DNA of 64,000 bases, from assembly GCA_000156115.1 (NCBI GenBank), contig DS995276.1, positions 1,694,679 through 1,758,678 on the forward strand, given 5' to 3'. The position numbers and the translations under genes are program-made. The notes beneath the pieces are model-generated. The model was not told the DNA's origin. It did no database searches and saw only the letters and a list, made by a program, of their open reading frames with translations. Source of the stretch: Rhodobacteraceae bacterium HTCC2083. GTDB lineage: Bacteria; Pseudomonadota; Alphaproteobacteria; Rhodobacterales; Rhodobacteraceae. This document shows positions 25,867 to 34,471 of this stretch, one piece after another. Each line of letters opens with the position of its first letter. The first letter of the stretch is position 1.

Positions 25867-28155
25867 ATGAACCGTTTTGCCGCGCCTATCGCCGAACAGA
25901 TTTGGGATATGAAGTACCGTTTCAAGGAAGCGGACGGCACGCCGATAGACGCAACGGTTGAGGATTCTTGGGTTCGCATCGCTAAAGACCTCGCGAAAGT
26001 GGAAAAAGACCCAGAGCACTGGGAAGAGCAATTTTATGCGGCTTTGGAGGATTTCAAATATCTTCCAGCGGGGCGCATCACGGCCGGTGCAGGCACTGCG
26101 CGCAATGTGACTTTGTTCAACTGTTTCGTCATGGGCGCGATCCCAGATTCCATGGGTGGCATTTTCGAGATGCTGAAAGAGGCCGCGTTGACGATGCAGC
26201 AGGGTGGCGGCATTGGCTATGACTTCTCTACGATCCGTCCCAAGGGTGCAGGTGTTAAAGGTGTGGCCGCAGATGCTTCTGGCCCGTTAAGCTTTATGGA
26301 TGTGTGGGACGCGATGTGTCGCACGATCATGAGTGCTGGTTCGCGTCGTGGTGCGATGATGGCGACGATGAGGTGCGATCACCCTGATATCGAAGATTTC
26401 ATCACAGCGAAATCCGACGCCGCGCGTTTGCGTATGTTCAATGTGTCTGTGCTAATCACTGACCCTTTCATGGAAGCGGTGAAGGCGGATGCAGAGTGGG
26501 ATTTGGAGTTCGACGGTGAAGTTTACCGAACAGTTCGCGCGCTAGAGTTGTGGAACAAGATCATGCAGGGCACCTATGATTACGCTGAGCCCGGCGTGAT
26601 TTTCATCGACCGTATCAACAAAGCCAACAACCTTGGCTATTGCGAGACGATTGCAGCGACGAACCCGTGCGGTGAGCAGCCGCTACCGCCTTATGGCGCG
26701 TGTTTGCTCGGCTCTATCAACCTTGCGCGCCTCGTGCCGAACCCGTTTGAAGTAGACGCTGCTTTGGATGTGTCTGCATTAAACGAGCTGGTCGCGACGG
26801 CTGTGCGCATGATGGACAATGTGGTGGATGCGTCCAAATTCCCGCTGGATGCGCAGGCGCGTGAAGCTGCTGCGAAACGCCGGATTGGTCTGGGTGTCAC
26901 CGGTTTGGCGGATGCGCTTCTGATGGTCGGACAGCGCTATGGTTCTGAGGAAGCGGCGCGTCAGACGGATCAATGGCTGCACGCGATCGCGCGCGCCGCA
27001 TATCTGGCGTCGGTCGATTTGGCGAAGGAAAAAGGGGCGTTCCCTTTGTTTGACGCCGATGCGTTTTTGGCTAGTGGCGCGATGCTGGACATGGATGAAG
27101 ATGTGCGCGACGCAATTCGCGAGCACGGTATTCGCAACGCTTTGCTCACCTCGATTGCGCCCACAGGCACGATCAGCCTGTATGCAGGCAACGTTTCTTC
27201 GGGTATCGAGCCCGTGTTTGCTTATGCTTACTCGCGCAAGGTTTTGCAGAAAGATGGCTCGCGCACAGAGGAAGAAGTCGTTGATTACGCTGTGCAAATG
27301 TGGCGCGACAAGTTTGGTGACAAGGAACTGCCAGACTACTTCGTGAATGCGCAAACGCTTGCGCCTTTGGATCACGTGCGCATGCAAGCGGCGGCGCAGA
27401 AATGGGTCGATAGCTCCATCTCCAAGACGATTAACTGCCCTGAAGACATCGCATTCGACGATTTCAAAGAGGTCTACATGGAAGCGTGGGATAGTGGCTG
27501 TAAGGGCTGCACAACCTATCGCCCGAATGATGTGACGGGATCGGTGTTGAGTGTCTCTGAGGACAAGAAAGACGCGCCAGAAGTCATCGCCAACACGGAT
27601 GCGGAACCCATGCGCCCGCACGGCGATGTGGTCTATATGTCCGAACCTTTGGATCGTCCGCAATCATTGGAAGGTGCGACGTATAAGTTGAAATGGCCCG
27701 ACAGTGAGCACGCGATTTACTTGACCGTCAACGATGTGATTGAGGGCGGTCGTCGCCGTCCGTTTGAGGTGTTCATCAACTCCAAAAACATGGAGCATTT
27801 TGCTTGGACAGTTGCGCTCACGCGGATGATGTCTGCGGTGTTCCGCCGTGGTGGCGACGTGTCGTTTGTTGTGGAAGAGCTGAAAGCGGTCTTTGATCCG
27901 CGCGGTGGTGCGTGGGTTGGTGGCAAGTATATTCCATCCATTCTTGCAGCACTTGGGGGTGTCTTGGAGCAGCATTTGATCCAGATCGGTTTCCTCGAGG
28001 GGGAGGGCATGGGTCTTAAGAGCGATCCGAAAGCCGAGGTCGTGAGTATGCCCCAGAATCGTGGCAAGGCCTGCCCGAGCTGCGGTCAATTTGATTTGCG
28101 TATGGTCGAGGGATGCATGACTTGCGGCAGCTGTGGCCACAGCAAGTGCGGCTAA
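25867..28155 (+). CDS. nrdJ: Adenosylcobalamin-dependent ribonucleotide reductase (class II)
   Basis: Class II ribonucleotide reductase of 762 residues that makes deoxynucleotides using B12 and so works with or without oxygen. Features are the N-terminal NCFVMGAIPDSMGGIFEML with QQGGGIGYDFSTIRPKG, the radical-site region NPCGEQPLPPYGACLLGSINL (about residues 266-286), and STAPTGTISL-like SIAPTGTISLYAG. The C-terminal Cys-rich tail (CPSCGQ...CMTCGSCGHSKCG) probably re-reduces the active site. The start at 25867 has a GAGGA ribosome site. No B12 riboswitch was recognised upstream. Confidence 0.96.
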   Translation: MNRFAAPIAEQIWDMKYRFKEADGTPIDATVEDSWVRIAKDLAKVEKDPEHWEEQFYAALEDFKYLPAGRITAGAGTARNVTLFNCFVMGAIPDSMGGIFEMLKEAALTMQQGGGIGYDFSTIRPKGAGVKGVAADASGPLSFMDVWDAMCRTIMSAGSRRGAMMATMRCDHPDIEDFITAKSDAARLRMFNVSVLITDPFMEAVKADAEWDLEFDGEVYRTVRALELWNKIMQGTYDYAEPGVIFIDRINKANNLGYCETIAATNPCGEQPLPPYGACLLGSINLARLVPNPFEVDAALDVSALNELVATAVRMMDNVVDASKFPLDAQAREAAAKRRIGLGVTGLADALLMVGQRYGSEEAARQTDQWLHAIARAAYLASVDLAKEKGAFPLFDADAFLASGAMLDMDEDVRDAIREHGIRNALLTSIAPTGTISLYAGNVSSGIEPVFAYAYSRKVLQKDGSRTEEEVVDYAVQMWRDKFGDKELPDYFVNAQTLAPLDHVRMQAAAQKWVDSSISKTINCPEDIAFDDFKEVYMEAWDSGCKGCTTYRPNDVTGSVLSVSEDKKDAPEVIANTDAEPMRPHGDVVYMSEPLDRPQSLEGATYKLKWPDSEHAIYLTVNDVIEGGRRRPFEVFINSKNMEHFAWTVALTRMMSAVFRRGGDVSFVVEELKAVFDPRGGAWVGGKYIPSILAALGGVLEQHLIQIGFLEGEGMGLKSDPKAEVVSMPQNRGKACPSCGQFDLRMVEGCMTCGSCGHSKCG

Positions 28156-28204
28156 GAGTGAGACGACACGTATGTAAGTCACACAGCTTTACCTTTGTTG
28201 TGAA

Positions 28205-28340
28205 ATGGCCAAGTTGTCTCGTTGGGATTGAGGCCTGCGGGTCAGCGCACCGTTGAGCGCGGGAACTGAGGTTGCTCGGCCACGACGTGCGTCCTATGCT
28301 GGCGGTCTAAGTCAAGCCTTATGTGAAACGCGGCAATTCG
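28205..28340 (+). mobile_element. Remnant of an IS1111-type (IS110-family) transposase
   Basis: One frame reads WPSCLVGIEACGSAHR, TGA, ARELRLLGHDVRPMLAV, TAA, VKPYVKRG. This is the familiar PCLVGMEACGSAHYWARELxxLGHDVRxxPPxYVKPYVKRGK stretch of IS1111-type transposases with the expected W and Y codons now TGA (28254) and TAA. Only about 45 codons remain. It abuts the hemN fragment near 28330-28340, which suggests a recombination junction. Confidence 0.7.
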
Positions 28341-28599
28341 AACTCTTTCAACAGTGTTTTTGCGTATGCCGCTACGGGTTCGTCGCGCTTGGCAAGTTTC
28401 ATATTGCACCCGCAATACCAACACAGTTCTCGGCAAAACAGACATGTAGGTAGAGCTGAATCTAATCTTGTGCAGGAAGGATGATTAACCAATCAGCATA
28501 AGGTTTGGCGCTGTCGTCTTTAGAGAAACGTAGTGCCGTTGGATAGCTGGGGTAGCGCGGCACGATGCGGCTTTGATGGGCCTTCAACGTGTCACTCAT
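28330..28599 (-). pseudogene. hemN: N-terminal fragment of oxygen-independent coproporphyrinogen III oxidase
   Basis: From the ATG at 28599 the minus strand reads MSDTLKAHQSRIVPRYPSYPTALRF, matching the VPRYTSYPTAPHF opening of HemN, then YADWLIILPAQD, an in-frame TAG (28464-28462) and IQLYLHV. A frameshift near 28425 moves homology to LCWYCGCNMKLAKRDEP..., the CxYCGC iron-sulfur motif of this radical-SAM enzyme, and the fragment ends near 28330. HemN makes protoporphyrinogen precursors without oxygen. Only about the first 90 of roughly 450 residues remain, with a stop and a frameshift, so it is dead. Confidence 0.75.
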
Positions 28600-28809
28600 T
28601 GCTTCTCTATCTCTTTCAGAATGTCGCGATCGTAAAGCATTGGGCTCCGGTCAAACTACGGTTCGGCCTCGTAAGCAATATTCGGCAAAGTAGCACCTTC
28701 AGGTCTTTGATTTAGAACATAAAAGCGTCTCCGTTAGCCGACAGCTTGATACTTATCGGCACAGTTGAAGTACCAATCGCTGATGGCGGCGCTGTTTGGG
28801 GCAAGTTGT

Positions 28810-29113
28810 TTGATGTCTGACCCGGCAAAATCCTCAAAAGGACCTGAAACTTAGAACATCTCTTGAGAGGCTAGCAAACTACTTGCTGCGCCAACAACAT
28901 TTGGCAAACGGGCCGCAAGAATTTGAGCTTAAGATTGAAAAAAAGCGGCTAGCATCTTTCTTGGGCATGACCCCTGAAAACTTGAGCCGAGCGTTTAAGG
29001 GCTTGCAGCCCTATGGCGTGGAAGTGAACGGAAACCTCATCCGCATTTCTGATCAGGAAGATCTCGTGAAGTTTGCGAAGCCCTTTTCGCTTATTGACGA
29101 CTATTCAATCTAA
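28810..29113 (+). pseudogene. C-terminal fragment of a Crp/Fnr-family regulator
   Basis: An open frame after a TGA at 28811 reads KDLKLRTSLERLANYLLRQQH..., then KKRLASFLGMTPENLSRAFKGLQPYGVEVNGNLIRISDQEDL, which is the dimerisation-helix end plus the winged helix-turn-helix of Dnr/Nnr-like Crp/Fnr regulators. The N-terminal sensor domain is missing or unreadable upstream of 28810. Any expressed product from the TTG at 28883 would be a bare DNA-binding domain of 76 residues. Adjacent hemN and AhpD-like genes fit an old oxygen- or nitrogen-oxide-responsive locus. Confidence 0.72.
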
Positions 29114-29123
29114 GGAAAACACA

Positions 29124-29414
29124 GTGACACGGGCTATGCCCGGTGCTGCAGTAGACCTCGCCAAACAACACTCAGACATCTGGTTGGCTTATTCTGATTT
29201 AGGCAAAGCTTGCGCCAACGCTGGTCCTCTAAGTGATCGCGAAAGGCGACTGGCCAAACTGGCCCTCGCAATTGGGGCCGCTTCCGAAGGGGCGGGACAC
29301 TCGCATACCCGGCGTGCACGTGCTGAAGGAATAGAAAACGCTGCACTAGATCAGGTCGCGTTGCTTGCAATTGGCCCCTTAGGCTTGCCACGCGCTGTGG
29401 CCGCAAAAACCTGA
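29124..29414 (+). CDS. Carboxymuconolactone decarboxylase (AhpD-like) family protein
   Basis: A 96-residue protein from a GTG at 29124 with an AAGGAAA ribosome site. It reads MTRAMPGAAVDLAKQHSDIWLAYSDLGKACANAGPLSDRERRLAKLALAIGAAS, then HSHTRRARAEG and ALLAIGPLGLPRAVAAKT. The fold resembles AhpD/CMD proteins, but the Cys pair of redox-active AhpD is absent. The stop is TGA where this family usually has Trp, and the same frame continues I-E-D-E before a TAA, so the last few residues appear lost by a TGG to TGA change. It may still be functional. It is next to a dead Crp/Fnr gene. Confidence 0.65.
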   Translation: MTRAMPGAAVDLAKQHSDIWLAYSDLGKACANAGPLSDRERRLAKLALAIGAASEGAGHSHTRRARAEGIENAALDQVALLAIGPLGLPRAVAAKT

Positions 29415-29625
29415 ATCGAGGATGAATAAGTCCGAGCCCTCACCTAGAGAGCTACGAGTTGCTCCAATTTTGAAGCGTTGGTGTAAGTGTAGCAGTGTCG
29501 GCGCTTGCTAACCATGTCTTGCAAGTTGCCATGCTCTTAGTGTCGATATGGTTTATCAATTGGATAAGTCTAAGGATGTGCAGCCATTTGCGTCTAATGT
29601 TAAAAAGGCCAGCTTGCCCCTCGAT

Positions 29626-30289
29626 GGGCTTTGTTGCACAAATGGGGTGAAGTGTGTTCTTCCCCTTTCCCCAGACGGACATATCCTACGGATTCTGTGA
29701 CAGAGATGCCAAGAGCTGTGTAACGTTTTAGCACGGCGATGCGGATTTGGATCTCCGCGACCTGCCGGTCGAAGTCCCGCGCTATGAGGCTCTGACCTAG
29801 TCGTTTCACACAATGCATCTTGGTTTTGACGCGGCTTCGCCCTCTGCCTTGATCCCCGTGCTGTCAATCAGAAGGTTCAAAGGGCCAGCCCCACCACGAT
29901 ACTGCAGGTTTACGTTCAGCGTCTTCTGACGGCGGCAAAGGGTGTTGAAATTCGGCACCTCCCAGCTCAACCCCACCAATTTCAGCAAATTCTCAACAAA
30001 GCCTGTCGTCTGCCGAAGCGGCATCCCGAACAACACCTTCAGTGTCAGCCAGGCTTAGATCGCGGCGTCACTGAATTGTTGCCGCCGACCGCATTTACCC
30101 GTTACGGGCGGTATCCAGACCGTCTGGGGATCAAATCAGATTGATAGCGACCGACGTCGCTTCAAGCTGTCATTGTAGGTTGACCAGTTCGTGGTCTTGT
30201 ACTTCGTAGGGACCCAGCTACTCATGCACTCGATATATCATGCTGGATTCACAAAATGAATCCCTCAATTCGTTTGTGCAACAAAGCCC
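29626..30289 (-). mobile_element. Internally deleted IS5-family element
   Basis: Perfect 17-base inverted repeats bound the element, GGGCTTTGTTGCACAAA at 29626-29642 and its complement at 30273-30289. Inside on the minus strand, a transposase reading starts at 30225 (PTKYKTTNWSTYNDSLKRR) and continues FGMPLRQTTGFVENLLKLVGL and NLLIDSTGIKAEGE. It then jumps to KMHCVKRLGQSLIARDFDRQVAEIQIRIAVL, the C-terminal end. The central catalytic part (about 125 codons) is missing, and two in-frame stops (TGA 30138-30136, TAA 30057-30055) interrupt the rest. No target duplication was evident. It cannot transpose itself but has intact ends. Confidence 0.85.
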
Positions 30290-30544
30290 TATTTTGGCAT
30301 ACAATTAGGTTTTTCTAGGATTTTAGTGTATTTTGGCTAAATAATTGTTTTTGATAGGTAAATAATTCACTTGAGATTGATCATGAAAATCGCGTTTTGC
30401 GCACGCTTCTCCTTGGTCTGCCTCTAAGCCAATGACACTGGGTGTGTGATGGCGCAGCAAGCGCTTGCGTCAGGATCGCCACAAAACAATCCGGGTGTGC
30501 CGAGCGCGGATGAGATTGTCGCGCTATATCAGCAAGTTTGGTGG

Positions 30545-30571
30545 AAGAGGGCGCGCATAACTACGCGCCCT
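30545..30571 (-). terminator. Probable terminator hairpin after the ATP sulfurylase/APS kinase gene
   Basis: An eight-base perfect stem AGGGCGCG/CGCGCCCT (30548-30555 and 30564-30571) with an eight-base loop lies just beyond the stop at 30578. The following T-rich run is short (CTTCC), so it may be a weak terminator or an mRNA-stabilising hairpin. Confidence 0.6.
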
Positions 30572-30577
30572 GATCTG

Positions 30578-32656
30578 TTATTGAGCGGCGATGAGGCCCA
30601 TGCTTTCAAGCTTCAAAAGAACCTGATGCGCGCAATTGTCTACTTCGACGTTTTCAGTTTCAACGCTGAGTTCAGGGTTCGCAGGCACATCATAAGGGTC
30701 TGAAATACCTGTGAACTCCTTGATCTTGCCTTCGCGTGCGAGCTTATAAAGACCTTTGCGATCCCGCTTTTCGCATTCCTCAATCGACGTTGCTACGTGG
30801 ATTTCGACGAAGGCGCCAAAGTCTTCAACATCCTCGCGCACAGCGCGACGGGTCGTTGCATAAGGTGCGATGGGCGCGCAGATTGCGATACCGCCGTTTT
30901 TGGTGATTTCAGAAGCCACGTAGCCGATGCGGCGGATATTCAGATCGCGGTGCTCTTTGCTAAAGCCCAGTTCGGAACTGAGATTCTTGCGCACTATATC
31001 ACCATCCAACAGCGTGACAGGACGACCGCCCATTTCCATCAGCTTGACCATCAAAGCGTTGGCGATGGTGGATTTTCCAGAGCCGGAAAAGCCCGTGAAG
31101 AAGACTGTGAAGCCCTGCTTAGAGCGTGGTGGTTTAGTGCGGCGCAATTCTTTGACGACCTCTGGGAAAGAGAACCATTCAGGTATCTCAAGGCCTTCGG
31201 ACAAACGGCGGCGCAGTTCTGTGCCGGAAATATTGAGGATCGTGACCTCATCCTTGTCTTTGATTTCGTCGATCGCTTCGTATTGCGCGCGCTCTGCGAC
31301 CCAAACCATGTGTTTGAAGTCAACCATTTCGCATCCAATTTCTGATTGGTTGGCGCGGTACAGATCTTGAGCGTCATAGGGGCCGTAGAAATCTTCTCCT
31401 TGGGAGTTTTTGCCGGGGCCAGCGTGGTCGCGGCCCACAATGAAGTGCGTGCAGCCGTGATTTGCGCGGATCAAACCGTGCCACACCGCTTCGCGTGGGC
31501 CAGCCATGCGCATGGCAAGGTTAAGGAGCGACATAGACGTGGTGGAGCTTGGGTATTTATCAAGAACTGCCTCGTAGCATCGCACACGTGTGAAATGATC
31601 CACATCGCCAGGTTTGGTCATGCCAACAACTGGATGAATAAGCAGGTTTGCTTGCGCTTCCTTCGCCGCACGGAAGGTCAATTCCTGATGTGCGCGGTGC
31701 AGTGGATTGCGGGTCTGGAAGGCAACAACTTTGCGCCAGCCCATCTTGCGGAAATATGCGCGCAGCTCATTAGGCGTGTCGCGGCGACCGCGGAAATCGT
31801 AGTGAACCGGCTGTTGAATGCCTGTGACTGGACCGCCTAGATAGATTTTACCTGCTTGATTATGAAGGTAATTCACCGCTGGATGGGCGTCATCGTCGGC
31901 ACCGAAAACCTTAATCGCCTCGTTAGATTTATTCGGCTCCCAACGGTCTGTAACGGTCATCGTGCCTAGAATGACGCCTTCTTGATCACGAAGTGCGATG
32001 TCTTGGCCAAGCTCGATGGCCTGTGCGAAATCCTCAGACACGTCCAAAGTGATTGGCATTGGCCAAAGAGCGCCATCTGCGAGGCGCATGTTTTCGACGA
32101 CACCGTCATAGTCTTCCTCGGACATGAAGCCTTTGAGCGGGTTGAACCCACCGTTCATCAATAGTTCCAGATCGCAGATCTGACGCGGGGACATATCGAG
32201 GGATGTCAGCTCAGCCGCTTCCAGTTTCAGCTTTTGCGCTGACTCGTAGCTAACATAAAGTTCGGAGATGGGAGCAAGATTATTTTGCATCAGTTTAGTC
32301 CTGTGTTTGAAAGGTTCTAGTCCGCTTGTGGCACCTGTAAGTTCGGCGTGAAGTGCGTCGTATTCTGCGAATTTGCGGGTAAGGAATTGATCGGTAAGGC
32401 GCACCTTTTCGGCCGCGCCACGAAGCGTTATTTCGTAAGAGACGCGCTGGCGTTTGTCGGTGCTGTTGCGCTCACCAATCTTGATGAAGCCTTTGTCAGC
32501 CGTAACACGCAAAAGCGCGTTGAGCCGACCAAGGGAGATGCCAAGCGCACTGGCAATCACGCGCTGTGATGCTTCCGGCGTCAGATCAAGCTGACGCAAG
32601 AGGCGGAAGAGTTGATCCTCTTCTTGAGGCTGCGTTTTGATTTCAGCAGCGTACAT
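30578..32656 (-). CDS. MarR-like domain fused to bifunctional ATP sulfurylase/APS kinase
   Basis: A single open frame of 692 residues. Residues 1-110 form a winged-helix module like the EPS-associated MarR family (LGISLGRLNALLRVTADKGFIKIGE, GAAEKVRLTDQFLTRKFAEYDAL). Residues from M123 (MQNNLAPISELYVSYESAQKL) are a complete sulfate adenylyltransferase (FQTRNPLHRAHQELT, IVGRDHAGPG) followed by an APS kinase (P-loop [20 protein letters not shown]), making PAPS for sulfate assimilation or sulfation. M123 (32290) is preceded by AGGA about ten bases upstream, so a shorter enzyme could also be translated. I believe the usual bifunctional enzyme starts near M123. Confidence 0.85.
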   Translation of the reverse strand: MYAAEIKTQPQEEDQLFRLLRQLDLTPEASQRVIASALGISLGRLNALLRVTADKGFIKIGERNSTDKRQRVSYEITLRGAAEKVRLTDQFLTRKFAEYDALHAELTGATSGLEPFKHRTKLMQNNLAPISELYVSYESAQKLKLEAAELTSLDMSPRQICDLELLMNGGFNPLKGFMSEEDYDGVVENMRLADGALWPMPITLDVSEDFAQAIELGQDIALRDQEGVILGTMTVTDRWEPNKSNEAIKVFGADDDAHPAVNYLHNQAGKIYLGGPVTGIQQPVHYDFRGRRDTPNELRAYFRKMGWRKVVAFQTRNPLHRAHQELTFRAAKEAQANLLIHPVVGMTKPGDVDHFTRVRCYEAVLDKYPSSTTSMSLLNLAMRMAGPREAVWHGLIRANHGCTHFIVGRDHAGPGKNSQGEDFYGPYDAQDLYRANQSEIGCEMVDFKHMVWVAERAQYEAIDEIKDKDEVTILNISGTELRRRLSEGLEIPEWFSFPEVVKELRRTKPPRSKQGFTVFFTGFSGSGKSTIANALMVKLMEMGGRPVTLLDGDIVRKNLSSELGFSKEHRDLNIRRIGYVASEITKNGGIAICAPIAPYATTRRAVREDVEDFGAFVEIHVATSIEECEKRDRKGLYKLAREGKIKEFTGISDPYDVPANPELSVETENVEVDNCAHQVLLKLESMGLIAAQ

Positions 32657-32763
32657 GGCCGTCTTCTAAATGTTCGTTCATTTTTGAACAATCTTCATAT
32701 CTGACATTTCAGACTTTCGCGCAAGTGTTCATAATGTGGCAGGTTTGAACGTGACCAATGCGC

Positions 32764-32795
32764 AACGAAAAACGCGCCTCCGGTTGAGAGGCGCG
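32764..32795 (-). terminator. Rho-independent terminator of trxB
   Basis: Stem CGCGCCTC/GAGGCGCG (32773-32780 and 32788-32795) with a seven-base loop is followed on the minus strand by TTTTTCG. It lies 27 bases beyond the trxB stop. Confidence 0.85.
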
Positions 32796-32821
32796 CTACA
32801 ATATTTCAAAATTTCAGATGT

Positions 32822-33766
32822 TTAGCCGTTGTTTTCAGCGAGCCAGCGTTCTGCTTCCAAAGCGGCCATGCAGCCCATGCCAGCTGAGGTGACGGCTTGT
32901 CGATACTTGTGATCCGTCAAATCACCTGCCGCGAATACACCTGGAATTGAGGTTGCCGTGCTGTCGGGTTGGGTCACCACGTAGCCGCCCATGTGGGTGT
33001 CGAGCACGTCTTTGACTAACTCGTTCGCGGGTGCGTGGCCGATGGCGATGAACACGCCTTTGCAGGGCAGATCGGTGATTTCGCCTGTTTTCGTGTGCTT
33101 CACTTTCACGCCTTCTACGCCGAGCGGAGCATCGGTGCCGTAGACTTCTTCGATTTCATGGAACCAGAGCGTTTCGATCTTTGGGTTCTTCATCAAACGA
33201 TCTTCAAGAATTTTCTCGGAACGCAATTCATCACGGCGATGTACCAGCGTCACTTTGGAGGCGAAGTTGGTTAAGAACAGCGCTTCTTCGACGGCCGTGT
33301 TCCCGCCACCTACGACGACGATTTCCATGCCGCGATAGAAGAAGCCGTCACATGTCGCGCAAGCGGACACACCAAACCCTTTGAATTTCTCCTCAGACGG
33401 AAGGCCAAGCCATTTCGCGCGCGCACCTGTCGCGAGGATCACAGCGTCGCACGTATAAAGCGTGCCGCTGTCACTATTGGCTTTGAACGGGCGTTCAGAC
33501 AGATCGAGATCAGAGATGATGTCACCGACGATTTCGCAGCCCATTGCTTTGGCGTGGGCTTCCATACGGACCATTAAATCAGGGCCTTGGACCTCTGTAT
33601 CGCCGGGCCAGTTTTCAACTTCTGTGGTTGTTGTTAGCTGTCCACCGGGCTCGATCCCTTGCACTAGCAAAGGGTTCAACATCGCGCGACTCGCATAAAC
33701 GCCTGCGGTATAGCCAGCAGGACCAGACCCAATGATAAGTACTTTAGAATGACGGGTTTCGGCCAT
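32822..33766 (-). CDS. trxB: Thioredoxin-disulfide reductase
   Basis: FAD- and NADPH-dependent reductase of 314 residues that recycles thioredoxin in the cytoplasm. It has the FAD-binding IIGSGPAGYTAGVYASRA at the N-terminus, the redox-active CATC in SACATCDGFF near residues 136-139, an NADPH-binding VVVGGGNTAVEEA, and the C-terminal FAD motif VFAAGDLTDHKYRQAVTSAGMG. The length is normal. It is divergent from the Lrp-family gene at 33970 and ends in its own terminator, so it appears monocistronic. Confidence 0.96.
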   Translation of the reverse strand: MAETRHSKVLIIGSGPAGYTAGVYASRAMLNPLLVQGIEPGGQLTTTTEVENWPGDTEVQGPDLMVRMEAHAKAMGCEIVGDIISDLDLSERPFKANSDSGTLYTCDAVILATGARAKWLGLPSEEKFKGFGVSACATCDGFFYRGMEIVVVGGGNTAVEEALFLTNFASKVTLVHRRDELRSEKILEDRLMKNPKIETLWFHEIEEVYGTDAPLGVEGVKVKHTKTGEITDLPCKGVFIAIGHAPANELVKDVLDTHMGGYVVTQPDSTATSIPGVFAAGDLTDHKYRQAVTSAGMGCMAALEAERWLAENNG

Positions 33767-33969
33767 GTGATCGGTGTCCTATCCTGAATTTCGCATTCCC
33801 TATACCGTGAAATCGGGGCCGCTAAAAGCGCCAAGCGCTCCAATCACGGATTTGCGAGTATGCGGACCAGTTTTTACGGTTCTGATAATTATGTTGCGCA
33901 AACACGAAACATTATTGCGTATCTGTGGACGGCTAGGGTATATTGGCAAAGTTATTTGAGGAGGCACTG

Positions 33970-34470
33970 ATGGCTGGTACGAGACTTGATCCGATTGATC
34001 GCAAAATTCTTGCGGAATTGCAGGCTGACGGTCGCATGACCAATGTTGAATTGGCGAAACGCGTTGGAATCTCTGCGCCACCCTGTTTGCGCCGTGTGCG
34101 CACGCTTGAAGAAGCGGGCTATATCAAAGGCTATCACGCGGAGGTTGATGCGCGAGAACTTGGGTTTGAGGTGCAAGTCTTCGCGATGGTCGGGCTGCAA
34201 AGCCAAGCCGAGGCAGATCTAAGCGCGTTTGAAGAGCAGTGCCGCAGTTGGCCGCTTGTGCGGGAATGTCATATGCTCAACGGCGAAGTGGATTTCGTGC
34301 TGAAATGTGTCGCGCCGGATTTGAGCTCATTCCAAAGCTTTCTTACATCGCAATTGCTGACCACCGAAAACGTGGGTAGCGTCAAAACTTCGCTCGTCAT
34401 TCGCGGTGCAAAAGATGAGCCCGGGGTTCCGTTTGATGTGCTTGAAGAGCGCTTAAGTCAGTCCGAGTGA
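33970..34470 (+). CDS. Lrp/AsnC-family transcriptional regulator
   Basis: Regulator of about 166 residues starting at the ATG at 33970, preceded by GAGGAGG at ideal spacing. A TTG reading from 33943 is unnecessary. The N-terminal helix-turn-helix is LDPIDRKILAELQADGRMTNVELAKRVGISAPPCLRRVRTLEEAGYIKGY (about residues 5-55). The C-terminal RAM domain for effector binding and oligomerisation follows. It is divergent from trxB. Such proteins respond to amino acids, but the effector is unknown. Confidence 0.92.
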   Translation: MAGTRLDPIDRKILAELQADGRMTNVELAKRVGISAPPCLRRVRTLEEAGYIKGYHAEVDARELGFEVQVFAMVGLQSQAEADLSAFEEQCRSWPLVRECHMLNGEVDFVLKCVAPDLSSFQSFLTSQLLTTENVGSVKTSLVIRGAKDEPGVPFDVLEERLSQSE

Positions 34471-34471
34471 C

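Noticed and set aside
30446-30703. 85-codon plus-strand frame overlapping the end of the sulfurylase gene
   Set aside because: It crosses the terminator hairpin at 30548-30571 and the antisense of the APS kinase end. No homology was recognised.
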